Shown here in pieces: positions 1 to 9,100 of a stretch of DNA of 42,314 bases (the stretch's first letter is position 1; the number at the start of each line of letters is the position of its first letter). Where the stretch lies: positions 1 through 42,314 of the forward strand of contig LJSU01000002.1 of the NCBI GenBank assembly GCA_001314705.1. Direction: 5' to 3'. Below the pieces are notes generated by a model that was not told the DNA's origin, ran no database searches, and worked only from the letters and a program-made list of their open reading frames with translations. The position numbers and the translations under genes were made by a program. This DNA comes from Rhodobacteraceae bacterium HLUCCO07 (lineage in GTDB: Bacteria > Pseudomonadota > Alphaproteobacteria > Rhodobacterales > Rhodobacteraceae).

Positions 1-501
<501 letters not shown>

Positions 502-540
502 AAAAGCTGTTACCAGCTTATCCTTGACGTTCGAACCTCT

Positions 541-590
541 GCACATCTCATCCGGTGGCTAAACCGGATGAAGTCATCTGTCTGATGTGC
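541..590 (-). other. rRNA leader helix
   Basis: In the transcribed leader just before 16S, GCACATC at 541-547 pairs perfectly with GATGTGC at 584-590. Inside it, TCATCCGGT (548-556) pairs with ACCGGATGA (563-571). This compound stem is expected of pre-rRNA leaders, which form processing stalks and antitermination structures. Its exact role is inferred. No protein gene is supported between 502 and 1200. Confidence 0.6.
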
Positions 591-730
591 TTCAGTCTCC
601 ATTGGAAACCGAAGTCCATACAAACAGTGAAGCTGACCTCTCCATGATCGGCCGAAGCCTAGGAGAGTCGATATGCAGGTGTTGATCCATCGAACTGAAC
701 CAAACCGCCCACATATCTCTTCAGATACTC

Positions 731-745
731 GCGATTTCAAAGAGC
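731..745 (-). promoter_or_regulatory. boxA-like antitermination element of the rRNA operon
   Basis: The reverse strand carries GCTCTTTGAAATCGC about 230 bases upstream of the 16S start. It closely resembles the boxA core (TGCTCTTTA...) bound by NusB/NusE in rRNA leaders, so the transcription start should lie to its right, within about 750-900. I could not place a convincing -35/-10 pair by eye. Confidence 0.6.
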
Positions 746-818
746 GTGAGACAAAACAAACTGAGATGCGCCCTATTTTCTTTGGCGCGCCCCGCCTGCA
801 TTCTCTCTAATTTATCTT

Positions 819-856
819 GCGTCTCGTTGCGTCTGCGTTTCCGCGTCTGCCCGTCT
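819..856. repeat. GCGTCT direct repeats upstream of the rRNA promoter
   Basis: GCGTCT occurs at 819, 829 and 843, with a CGTCT variant at 852, so the spacing is roughly one helical turn. They lie between the boxA-like site and the A-tract region, where factors activating the rRNA promoter would be expected to bind. The function is unknown; this is a description of the pattern. Confidence 0.4.
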
Positions 857-928
857 GGCGCCCCGTTGCTGCGTGTTCGCTGCTTCGGTGAGGGGGTATT
901 TACGTATTGCCGCCGAGTGCCGCAACCC

Positions 929-957
929 CTTTTTTTCGGAAACGTCATCTTTTTTTC
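929..957. repeat. Two T7 (A7) tracts exactly 20 bp apart
   Basis: CTTTTTTTC occurs at 929-937 and again at 949-957, two helical turns apart, in an otherwise GC-rich genome. Phased A-tracts bend DNA. Here they could be an UP-type element for the leftward rRNA promoter, or part of an easily melted region linked to the DnaA-like boxes further right. Confidence 0.5.
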
Positions 958-1072
958 AAAAACCCGATTTCCACCGCGAAAACAGCAGGTTGCGTATCGA
1001 AAATTTCCCGGCCCCGACCTTCCGCGAAATATTATTCCCTGCCTTTGTCTCGCCCGCCCACCACATCTTGGG

Positions 1073-1093
1073 TTATCCACAGGCTTATCCCCA
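1073..1093. promoter_or_regulatory. Two DnaA-box-like sequences
   Basis: TTATCCACA at 1073-1081 is an exact match to the classical DnaA box. TTATCCCCA at 1085-1093 differs by one base and follows 12 bp later in the same orientation. They immediately precede the dense GANTC cluster. Binding is inferred from sequence only. A single perfect 9-mer can occur by chance, but the tandem arrangement is suggestive. Confidence 0.45.
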
Positions 1094-1094
1094 A

Positions 1095-1288
1095 GACTCA
1101 TGCGAGTCACCCGGCTGAATCACCCGATTCACCCCCGACTCGACGGCGAGTCACCCTCGTCGGGTCGGCCGCGCCCCCCGATTCACAGCAAGAATCCGAT
1201 TCATCGGGTCTGGAAACCTGTTCGAATCCCTGAGTCACCCACGTCTCTGCCGCCCCGACTCGCACGCAGGGCCAGCAGCGCCAGAATC
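1095..1288. promoter_or_regulatory. Dense cluster of 13 GANTC (CcrM-type methylation) sites
   Basis: GANTC starts at 1095, 1104, 1117, 1126, 1137, 1148, 1180, 1192, 1198, 1224, 1232, 1257 and 1284. Random sequence would give fewer than one in 194 bp. The middle base uses all four nucleotides, so the conserved unit is GANTC itself and not a simple tandem repeat. Several sites extend to GANTCACCC. GANTC is the target of the cell-cycle methyltransferase CcrM in alphaproteobacteria. The right part of the cluster overlaps the 3' end of msrQ. Confidence 0.75.
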
Positions 1289-1842
1289 GCACCCAGGTAG
1301 ACCAAGGGCTCCAACGCCCATGTCTTGCCGATCATCACGAAATGCACCGCGCCCAGCAAAGCGGCCGGGTAAACCAGCCGATGCAACCGCCGCCACGCCG
1401 CCGCCCCCATGCGCCGCACCGACCTGTCGTTCGACGTCACCGCCAGCGGCACGAGAAGGACAAAGGCCGCCATGCCCACCGTCACATAGGGCCGCTTCAC
1501 GATATCCGCCCAGATCTCGGACCAAAGCCCCACGTCCAGCACCAGCCAAACCAGAAGATGCACAGTTACATATAGAAACGCAGTCAGCCCAAGCGCCCTG
1601 CGAAACCGCACGAGGTTGACCCGCGTCAACCGCAAGAGCGGCGTCACCGCCAGCCCCACGACAATGAGCTTGAGCCCCGTCTCGCCCAGCGCATGTTCAA
1701 GCGCATTGATCGGCTCGGGCCCCAAACCCCCGGTCTGCCCCTGCCAGAACAGCCAGAAGATATGCAGAACTGCCGCGACGTATATAAGAGAGGGCGGAAC
1801 CCGCCGCGCCGCCCGGTTGATCGCCGTGGCCGCCCTCGTCAA
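1201..1842 (-). CDS. msrQ: MsrQ, heme-binding membrane subunit of the methionine sulfoxide reductase MsrPQ
   Basis: MsrQ is an inner-membrane heme protein that passes electrons from the quinone pool to periplasmic MsrP, which repairs oxidised methionines. The 213-residue product has about six hydrophobic segments, with histidines in the membrane helices (for example in [10 protein letters not shown] and [11 protein letters not shown]) that match the heme ligands of the ferric-reductase-like family. A TTG start at 1842 is chosen because it overlaps the msrP stop (TATTGACG) and gives the normal family length; longer readings run into msrP. It is translationally coupled to msrP. The last 40 or so codons after the final helix are polar and carry several GANTC sites, so the C-terminal tail may be shaped by that DNA element. 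Confidence 0.88.
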   Translation of the reverse strand: MTRAATAINRAARRVPPSLIYVAAVLHIFWLFWQGQTGGLGPEPINALEHALGETGLKLIVVGLAVTPLLRLTRVNLVRFRRALGLTAFLYVTVHLLVWLVLDVGLWSEIWADIVKRPYVTVGMAAFVLLVPLAVTSNDRSVRRMGAAAWRRLHRLVYPAALLGAVHFVMIGKTWALEPLVYLGAILALLALRASRGGRDVGDSGIRTGFQTR

Positions 1843-2759
1843 TAGAACCGCTCCAGGTCCATCCCTTCGTATAAGCCGGCCACCTCGTCCTCGTATCCGT
1901 TGAACATCAGCGTGGGCTGCTTGGGCGAGAACAACCCGCCCCCCACGACCCGCTCGCGCGCCTGGCTCCAGCGCGGGTGATCCACCTTCGGGTTCACATT
2001 GGCATAAAAGCCATACTCGCTCGGCTGAAGCATGTTCCACGTGGTTTCCGGCTCGCTGTCTGTCAGCGTGATCCTGACCACCGACTTGATCGACTTGAAC
2101 CCGTATTTCCACGGCACCACCAACCGGATCGGCGCGCCGTTCTGATTGGGCAGCGGCTTGTCATAAAGCCCTGTGGCCATGATCGTGAGCGGATGCATCG
2201 CCTCGTCGAGCCGCAGCCCCTCGCGATAGGGCCAGTCGATGCCGCCCCGCTGGCGCTGTGCGCGCATTTCTTCCGGGCGATGGAGCGTCTCGAAGGCGAC
2301 GTATTTCGCGTCGGGCTGCACCCCGACCCAGTCCAGCAGATCGGCCAGCTCGAACCCCTGCCACGGCACCACCATCGACCACGCCTCGACACAGCGCAGC
2401 CGATAGATGCGCTCCTCTACGGTCATCCGCGCCATGATATCCTCGAAATCATACTGCCCCGGTCGCTCGACCATCCCGTCGATCTCGACGCTCCAGGGCT
2501 CGGTGGTCATCGCCCCGGCGTGCTTTTTCGGATCGCCCTTGTCGGCCCCGAACTCATAAAAGTTGTTGTATGATGTGATGTCTTCATAGCTGTTGGGCTC
2601 AAGCTCTTCGCCCGTCGCGGCACTCCCGCGCCCCGGTAACCCGACAAGGCCCAGCCCCGCCCCGGTCGCCGCACCCGTCATGAGACGGCGGCGATTCATC
2701 CAGACACTCTCGGGCGTCACGTCCTCCCGGCTCAGGTCATTCTTCCAGCGATGGGCCAT
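1839..2759 (-). CDS. msrP: MsrP, periplasmic molybdopterin methionine sulfoxide reductase catalytic subunit
   Basis: The protein has 306 residues and belongs to the sulfite-oxidase/YedY family, with one molybdopterin cofactor. It reduces protein-bound methionine sulfoxide in the periplasm using electrons from MsrQ. A twin-arginine signal is visible at residues 21-45 (NRRRLM followed by a Gly/Ala-rich hydrophobic run), as expected for a folded cofactor protein exported by Tat. The molybdenum-ligating cysteine is Cys123 in [15 protein letters not shown]. The start at 2759 is supported by a strong GGAGGTGA ribosome site; a longer reading adds 14 unlikely residues. It overlaps msrQ by four bases, and 110 bp separate it from the upstream gene. 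Confidence 0.93.
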   Translation of the reverse strand: MAHRWKNDLSREDVTPESVWMNRRRLMTGAATGAGLGLVGLPGRGSAATGEELEPNSYEDITSYNNFYEFGADKGDPKKHAGAMTTEPWSVEIDGMVERPGQYDFEDIMARMTVEERIYRLRCVEAWSMVVPWQGFELADLLDWVGVQPDAKYVAFETLHRPEEMRAQRQRGGIDWPYREGLRLDEAMHPLTIMATGLYDKPLPNQNGAPIRLVVPWKYGFKSIKSVVRITLTDSEPETTWNMLQPSEYGFYANVNPKVDHPRWSQARERVVGGGLFSPKQPTLMFNGYEDEVAGLYEGMDLERFY

Positions 2760-2869
2760 GTCACCTCCGTCTCGGGTCATCCCTTCGAAAGATAGTGGCA
2801 CACGGCTTGCCGACCAACACCGGCCGCTTCACAAATGCGTCGGCGCCCATCCTCCGCCATCGCGCCGGG

Positions 2870-4372
2870 TCACCGTGCGCCCGCGCCATTCTCCATACCC
2901 TGGGCGGGAAACAACCGACTCATCGCCACCGATCGCCCGTCCGGCTGCACGATCCGCACATGCCGGCGCCGCATCTGACGCGGTTCGGCCACACCCACAG
3001 AATGGGCGATGGTCTCGACCTCGCGCGTGATCCCACGGGCATAATGCGCAACCCTCTGGTCCTTTTCCTCGACCACCAGCCCGCGCTGCAGTCGCGGATC
3101 ATGCGTCGTGACCCCGGTGGGACAGGTGTTGCGATTGCACTTCAATGCCTGGATACAGCCCAGCGAGAACATGAACCCTCGCGCCGAGGTGACGAAATCC
3201 GCCCCCGCGCAGATCGCCCAGGCCACATCCCCGGGCACCATCAGCTTTCCGCTCGCGATGATCCTGATCCGCTCTTTCAGCCCGTGCCGGTCCCGAAGGT
3301 CCACCATGCGCGGCAGCGCCTCGCGGATCGACATGCCCACCAGGTCCATCAACGGCATCGGCGACGCACCCGTGCCACCCTCGCCCCCGTCCACGGTGAT
3401 GAAATCGGGTGCGTGTTCGACCCCACGCCGCAGCACTTGCTCGAAAAACGCCTCCCATGGATCGCTGGAACCCAGAACCGTCTTGATCCCCACCGGCTTG
3501 CCCGTCACCGCGCGGACATGCCCGACGAGGTCGAGCAGATCGTCCCAATCGTCGACAGCTCTATGCCGATTGGGCGAGATCGAGGGCTTGCCTGCCTCGA
3601 TCCCGCGAATGGCCGCGATCTCCGCGCTCACCTTCTCACCGGGCAGAATGCCCCCCTTGCCCGGCTTTGCCCCCTGCGACAGCTTTACCTCGAACATCCG
3701 CACACAGGGGTTTTCCGCCACCTCCCGCAGCTTGTCGTCATCAAGGTTGCCGTTGGCATCCCGCACACCATAATTGGCAGTGCCGATCTGGAAAACGATG
3801 TCGCAGCCACCTTCAAGGTGATAGGGCGACAACCCGCCTTCACCCGTGTTCATCCAGATCCCCGCCCGCGCCGCCCCGCGCGACAGCGCCCGCACCGCCG
3901 GGCGCGACAATGCCCCGAAACTCATGCCCGAGATGTTGAAGATCGACGGCGCGCGATAAGGCAGGGCCGCATACGGCCCGATCTCCATAGGCCGCGTTTC
4001 CGCGCGCTCCTCGTCCAGCGGCGGAAAGGCCGCGTTCACGAAAACCGGCGTACCCGACACCGAAAGGTTGCGAGTCGAGCCGAATGCGATGGTGTTGCCC
4101 ACATTCTCCGACGCCCGCTCGACCCAGTCACGCTGCGCCCGGTTGAACGGCAACTCCTCCCTGTCCATGGCAAAGAAGTACTGCCGGAAGAACTCGCCCA
4201 GCGTGGTGAATATTCCGCGAAATCGCCCGAGCACCGGATAATTGCGCCGGATCGCGTCGCTGGTCTGCAACCGGTCGATCACGAAAAGCACGACGATCAG
4301 TGCCGCGGCCAACCCGAGCACCACCACGAACGTCATCGCCAGAATGTTCAGGACATTGACCGCAAAATCCAT
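2870..4372 (-). CDS. FMN-binding glutamate-synthase-family protein with an N-terminal membrane anchor
   Basis: The 500-residue protein matches the central/FMN domain of the glutamate synthase large subunit (GltS domain). It has glycine-rich FMN-binding stretches (DGGEGGTGASPMPLMD) and the C-x5-C-x4-C pattern CIQALKCNRNTC that binds the [3Fe-4S] cluster in true glutamate synthases. The N-terminal glutamine amidotransferase domain and the C-terminal beta-helix are absent; instead residues about 6-32 form a transmembrane helix. No small subunit (gltD) is nearby, so classical GOGAT activity is unlikely. A role as a membrane-associated FMN/Fe-S oxidoreductase is inferred, and the substrate is unknown. 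The start at 4372 has GAGAG eight bases upstream; an in-frame ATG at 4387 is the alternative. Confidence 0.85.
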   Translation of the reverse strand: MDFAVNVLNILAMTFVVVLGLAAALIVVLFVIDRLQTSDAIRRNYPVLGRFRGIFTTLGEFFRQYFFAMDREELPFNRAQRDWVERASENVGNTIAFGSTRNLSVSGTPVFVNAAFPPLDEERAETRPMEIGPYAALPYRAPSIFNISGMSFGALSRPAVRALSRGAARAGIWMNTGEGGLSPYHLEGGCDIVFQIGTANYGVRDANGNLDDDKLREVAENPCVRMFEVKLSQGAKPGKGGILPGEKVSAEIAAIRGIEAGKPSISPNRHRAVDDWDDLLDLVGHVRAVTGKPVGIKTVLGSSDPWEAFFEQVLRRGVEHAPDFITVDGGEGGTGASPMPLMDLVGMSIREALPRMVDLRDRHGLKERIRIIASGKLMVPGDVAWAICAGADFVTSARGFMFSLGCIQALKCNRNTCPTGVTTHDPRLQRGLVVEEKDQRVAHYARGITREVETIAHSVGVAEPRQMRRRHVRIVQPDGRSVAMSRLFPAQGMENGAGAR

Positions 4373-4487
4373 CTCATATTCTCTCATATTGATTTGTATC
4401 ATATGCCGCCGCGCGGCCCGGGCGTACTCTGCGGTGGTTCCCATGGCGGGGCAACCCTGCCCCGCTTCACACTCCAGGGAGGAGAAG

Positions 4488-4931
4488 ATGAAGAAATTCC
4501 TTGCCGCCGCGGCCACCGCCGCCTGCCTTGCCACCCCGGCCCTCGCCGCCGATGGTGTCGTCACCTATGAAACCGACGACAGCTTCGACGACGTGGTCTT
4601 CGGCCTCGAAAACGCCATTGTCGATGCCGGTCTCGTCATCGACGCGGTCAGCCACGTGGGCGACATGCTCGAACGCACCAAGGGCGACGTCGGCTCTCCC
4701 GTCACGATCTTCGAAAAGGCCGATGTCTATTCCTTCTGTTCGGCCGCCGTGTCGCGCAAGGTGATGGAGGCCGACCCGATGAACCTCGTCTTCTGTCCCT
4801 ACAATATCTTCGTGGCCCAACAGCCCGACCAGAAGGTCATGATCGGCTACCGGGAATTCCCCGAAGGCCCGATGCAGGAGGTGCAGACCATGCTCGACGA
4901 CATCGCCCGCGCCGCGATCGGCCAGGACTGA
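4488..4931 (+). CDS. DUF302 family secreted protein
   Basis: The protein has 147 residues. Residues 1-21 form a clear Sec signal peptide ending in ATPALAA, so the mature protein is periplasmic. The remainder matches the DUF302 fold: an early [16 protein letters not shown] helix, a central VFCPYNIFV strand and a GYREFPEG loop. DUF302 proteins are small alpha/beta domains of unknown function, often near redox or metal genes. A GGAGGAG ribosome site precedes the ATG. It is divergent from the FMN/glutamate-synthase-like gene across a 115-bp intergenic region that must hold both promoters. Confidence 0.8.
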   Translation: MKKFLAAAATAACLATPALAADGVVTYETDDSFDDVVFGLENAIVDAGLVIDAVSHVGDMLERTKGDVGSPVTIFEKADVYSFCSAAVSRKVMEADPMNLVFCPYNIFVAQQPDQKVMIGYREFPEGPMQEVQTMLDDIARAAIGQD

Positions 4932-5045
4932 CACCGACCCCGGGCACACACTCTGCGCTGTGCCCGGCATCATTCATGCCGACCTTTCCTTTTGCCTGCA
5001 CGCCGCCTATCTCTGTTGTGACACGCAAACCAACGGAGAACCCGC

Positions 5046-5390
5046 ATGTTCAAAGGTCTCGGCTCCATGGGCGACATGGCGAAGATGATGAAAGCCGCGC
5101 AGGAAATGAAAACCCGCATGGAGGACCTGCAGGAGGAAATGCACCGCATGACCGTCACCGGGGAATCCGGCGCCGGCCTCGTCAAGGCCACCTGCACCGC
5201 CAAGGGCGAACTCAAGACCCTCGACATCGACCCCTCGATCTTCGCCCCTTCGGAAAAGGAAGTGGTCGAAGACCTGATCCTTGCCGCCATCAAGGACGCC
5301 CAGCAGAAAGCCTCCGACAAGGCACAGGAGGAAATGTCGAAGATCACCCAGGAACTCGGCCTGCCCGCCGACATGAAACTTCCCTTCTGA
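5046..5390 (+). CDS. ybaB: YbaB/EbfC family nucleoid-associated protein
   Basis: This 114-residue protein has the expected features of the family: a lysine- and methionine-rich N-terminal helix ([22 protein letters not shown]) and a central [21 protein letters not shown] sheet region. The C-terminal helical part contains [22 protein letters not shown]. YbaB dimers bind DNA as tweezers and affect nucleoid structure. The usual bacterial order dnaX-ybaB-recR is partly kept: recR follows, but dnaX is not upstream in this window. A short dispersed repeat sits immediately after the stop codon. Confidence 0.93.
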   Translation: MFKGLGSMGDMAKMMKAAQEMKTRMEDLQEEMHRMTVTGESGAGLVKATCTAKGELKTLDIDPSIFAPSEKEVVEDLILAAIKDAQQKASDKAQEEMSKITQELGLPADMKLPF

Positions 5391-5391
5391 T

Positions 5392-5447
5392 CTTCATCTT
5401 GCCCGAAATACTCCGGGGGTGCGGGGGCTGGCCCCCGCTCCCGCACC
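5392..5447. repeat. Dispersed intergenic repeat with a GC-rich hairpin
   Basis: This element starts one base after the ybaB stop. It has CTTCATCTTG then AAATACTCC (5392-5414), followed by a perfect hairpin with arms GCGGGGGC (5421-5428) and GCCCCCGC (5431-5438). The first part recurs inverted at 42269-42291 and in degenerate form at 17086-17161. It lies in the ybaB-recR gap, so recR may depend on read-through past the hairpin. Confidence 0.65.
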
Positions 5448-5470
5448 ACCCACAGGCACGGCGCCCGACC

Positions 5471-6064
5471 ATGAGCTCAACCCGCGACATCGACGCCCTG
5501 ATCGAGATGATGGCCAAGCTGCCCGGCCTCGGCCCGCGCTCGGCACGGCGCGCGGTGCTGCATCTCATCCGCAAACGCGCGCTCCTGCTCTCGCCCCTGG
5601 CCGATCTCATGCAAGAAGTCGCCGCAACCGCCCGCGAATGCGTCAGTTGCGGCAATATCGGCACCTCGGATGTCTGCGACATCTGCGCATCGGAGCAGCG
5701 CGCCAATGGCGAGCTTTGCGTGGTCGAGGACGTGGCCGATCTCTGGGCGATGGAACGCGCGGGCGGGTTCAAGGGGCGCTATCACGTGCTCGGCGGCACG
5801 CTCTCGGCACTCGATGCCATCGGCCCCGAGGATCTGCGTATCCCCCGGCTGATCGACCGTGTATCCACCGAAGGCATCGCCGAGGTGATCCTCGCCCTCA
5901 ACGCCACCGTCGACGGCCAGACCACGGCCCATTACATCGCCGATCAGCTTGAAAGCCGGGTGCGGCTCACCTCGCTGGCCCAGGGCGTGCCCATCGGGGG
6001 CGAACTGGACTATCTCGACGACGGCACGATTTCCGCAGCTCTCAGGGCGCGCAAGGAAATCTGA
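5471..6064 (+). CDS. recR: Recombination mediator protein RecR
   Basis: RecR acts with RecF/RecO to load RecA on SSB-coated single-stranded gaps. The 197-residue protein has normal length and all expected parts. A helix-hairpin-helix ([16 protein letters not shown]) lies near residues 15-32, and a four-cysteine zinc finger ([16 protein letters not shown]) near 57-72. A Toprim domain starts at [15 protein letters not shown] and continues through the [15 protein letters not shown] stretch. The start at 5471 gives the usual [20 protein letters not shown]-terminus. The ribosome site is weak, and the gene is probably expressed with ybaB. Confidence 0.96.
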   Translation: MSSTRDIDALIEMMAKLPGLGPRSARRAVLHLIRKRALLLSPLADLMQEVAATARECVSCGNIGTSDVCDICASEQRANGELCVVEDVADLWAMERAGGFKGRYHVLGGTLSALDAIGPEDLRIPRLIDRVSTEGIAEVILALNATVDGQTTAHYIADQLESRVRLTSLAQGVPIGGELDYLDDGTISAALRARKEI

Positions 6065-6136
6065 CCGCGCCCTCCCTGCCGACATGCAATCCCGCCGCGC
6101 CATGCCCTGCATTCGGCAAGTGCCTCGTGGCGGGCA

Positions 6137-9100
6137 TCATTCCAGCCGCAGAAGGCGACTTTCACGCGCGCGCAGGCACATTCGCGCCGTGTCGCCAAAG
6201 TTTCCCGCGGAACTGCGCAATTCGGGAAAGATCGTGAACAGCTCCTCGCGCGCCGCCGCGTCGACCGCTTCCAGCCCGATATCGCCGGGAAAGAAGCTCT
6301 CGCTCGGCGCCCCCTCGGCATAGACGATCTCGTGCCGGTCGAACAGGATATGCACATAGGTCACGTCGCCCCCCGGCACCCGGCGCACCGATCCGCCATT
6401 GACCAGGTGCTTGGCACTGGCCAGAACCTCGCTCTCGCCGAACATGAGACTGGCCTCGGCGCTGCGGATCAGCATCCGGTGTTGCGGCGACACCACGAGC
6501 GGCCGCTCATTGGCCACGACACCGGCATCGAACCGGATCGGCGCAAGGCTGCCCCGCGCCGGCACCGTCCGGCGCCCGACCCAGCGCAGCGGTCGAAGCC
6601 CGTGATCGCGTGTCAAAACCATCTCGCCGACTTGCAGATCCTGCACCTCGCAAAGGCCCCGCGCCGTGGCAATCCGCGTGCCCGCGGTGAAACAGATGAT
6701 GACGTTCTCGATCTCGCTGAAATCGACGACCGTGCCATCCGCCAGAACCGCGTTCCCGCTCAGACCGCCCCCCGCACCCGGTTCGGTATTGCCGAAGGTG
6801 ACGTCATCCCAATGTGTCAGCCCCTGGAAATCGAGCGTATCGCCATCTTTCTCGTCGCCCTCGCCACCGACGATGTCGATGGTTGACGCCCCCGGTTCAC
6901 CCAGATCCGACACGAGGAACAGGTCGTCGCCGTCTCCGCCATGGGCCACGTCCCCCTCGGCCGCCTCGATCGTGTCGGCACCCGCGCCACCATCGAGCGA
7001 ATCCGCCCCTCCGCCACCGATCAGCACGTCGTCGCCGTCGCCGGCGAAGAGGCTGTCGTCACCATCACCTCCGAAAAGCCTGTCATCGCCCGTCTCGCCG
7101 AACAGTTGGTCGTGACCCGCCTCACCGAACAGTTCGTCGTTATCTTCACCACCATAAACCGTATCGTCGCCCAGGCCGGCAAACACGGTGTCGTCACCCG
7201 CCCCGGCCTCGATCACATCGTCGTTCGACCCGTCGGCAGCGTCATTCGCATCGACCCGGTCGCCCTCGGGATCATCCACGTAATCCGCATCGATCAGGTC
7301 ATCGCCCGCCGTGCCCTCGACCACGTGGTCAAGCGGTGTCAGCGGAATGCCCATCGCGCCCAGGGCCGCCGGATCTTTCACATCCCCGGGTGCGAGCCCG
7401 ACAAGCGTGACCGTCTCCCCCCCCGGAAAGGTCAGAACCGCATTGCCCTGACCGTCATCCCCGACCAACACGTCGTTCGTCGTGACAGGATCGCCCGCAG
7501 CGTTGTTGAGCGCCGACACGTCGACCCGGTCCTGCCCGGTAAATGTGCCATCGCCATTGTCGATCGGTCCCTCGAACCCGGACACCGTGTCCTGTCCCGA
7601 GCCGTCTGCCAGAACGACGAGATCGACATCGCCATCATCCGGCCCCAGGTCGAGCCGGTCATCGCCCGCGCCCCCTGCAACCGTGTCCGCCCCGGCCCCG
7701 GAGAGGATCGAATCGTCCCCGTCACCACCCTCCACCGAGTCATCGTCGAACCCGGAAAAGATCGTGTCGTCGCCACCACCACCAAGAATCGTGTCATCGC
7801 CCGAATTGCCGATGATCTTTTCCGCGCCGTCCGAGCCGGCAACGCTGTCATTGCCGGTGCCCATCTGGAATTCCTCGATCTCGAAGAATTGCGTGGTCGA
7901 ATCCCCGTCGGTAAGCGTGCCCTCCTCGGGGGCGGCAAAACTGATCGTGATGTCATCCGACACGGCCGAGAAATTGATCCGGTCGCCCAGCGTCTCGCCG
8001 GTCTCGCCGCCATGGATCACGTCGTTCTGGATCGACCCGTCAAGGAATATCTCGTCGTCACCGGAGCCGCCGTAAATGGTATCGTCACCGGCCCCCGCGT
8101 CGATCGTGTCGTCGCCATCGCCCGCGACCACCATGTCGTCGTTCGACCCGTCCGCCGCATCCCTCGCGTCGATCCGGTCACCCTCGGGATCGCCCTCGTA
8201 ATCGAGGTTGATCAGGTCGTCGCCTGCCGTGCCCTCGACAATGTGATCCGAGGCCACATCGGGAATGCCCATCGCGATCAGTTGCGCCTCGCTACCGACC
8301 GCCGAAACCGGCACCCCCACCAGGGTCAGGCTCTCCCCGAAATTGGGAAATTCCAGCAACGCGTCACCGCTGCCGTCGCCATTGGTGTCGGTGACGGTGA
8401 CATTCGCCACGTTGACCGGGTTGCCCTCGCCATCGGTCATGCCGGAGACGTCCAGCATGTCGACGCCGCTATAGGTGCCGTCACCATTGTCGACCGGCGC
8501 CTCGAACCCCTCCACCCGGTCGGCCCCGCCGAGATCGGCGAGGATCAGCGTGTCGCGCCCACCGCCCAGCACGATGTTCTCGACCCCGTCGAATTCGGCG
8601 GTCGCGGTGCCATCGGTGAATGTCCCGATCCCGGGGTTCACGTGGCTCAGATCAAGCGTGAGATCGCTGGTCACCCGGCTCAGGTCGAGCGTGTCACCCT
8701 CGACCTCGTCCTCGTTCTCGGCGTCGATCGTGTCATTGCCGAAACTGTCCTCGATAACGAAAAGGTCGTCGCCATAGCCGCCCCAAAGATAATCGTCGCC
8801 CTCGCCCCCCCAGAGCTCGTCATCGTCATAGGAACCGCGGATCCAGTCGTCGCCCGCGCCACCGAAAATGGTGTCGCTGCCCTCGTTGCCCTCAAGGTGA
8901 TCATTTCCCTCGCCGCCCTCGATCCGGTCGTTGCCCAACTCGCCGAAAAGCGAATCGTCGCCCTCCCCGCCAAACAGCGTGTCGTCACCCGAGTTGCCGA
9001 AAACGCTGTCATCGCCGGCCCCGCCCAGAACCACGTCATCGCCCATCCCCGCGCGTACCGTGTCATGTCCCGCGCCTGCGTCGATCAGGTCATTGTCCGA

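Noticed and set aside
1073..1288. Calling this region the chromosomal oriC outright
   Set aside because: Only two DnaA-type boxes are visible, the usual alphaproteobacterial origin neighbours (hemE, parAB, gidAB, dnaA) are absent, and GC skew could not be computed; it is kept as a hypothesis.
746..1300. A 184-residue + strand frame and several smaller ones between the rRNA gene and msrQ
   Set aside because: The composition is Arg/Pro/Ser-rich without a ribosome site, and the stretch is better explained as rRNA promoter, A-tracts, DnaA-like boxes and the GANTC cluster.
2795..4570. A 591-residue open frame opposite the glutamate-synthase-like gene
   Set aside because: His/Arg/Pro-rich composition typical of antisense frames in GC-rich DNA; the minus-strand gene has clear family motifs over the whole length.
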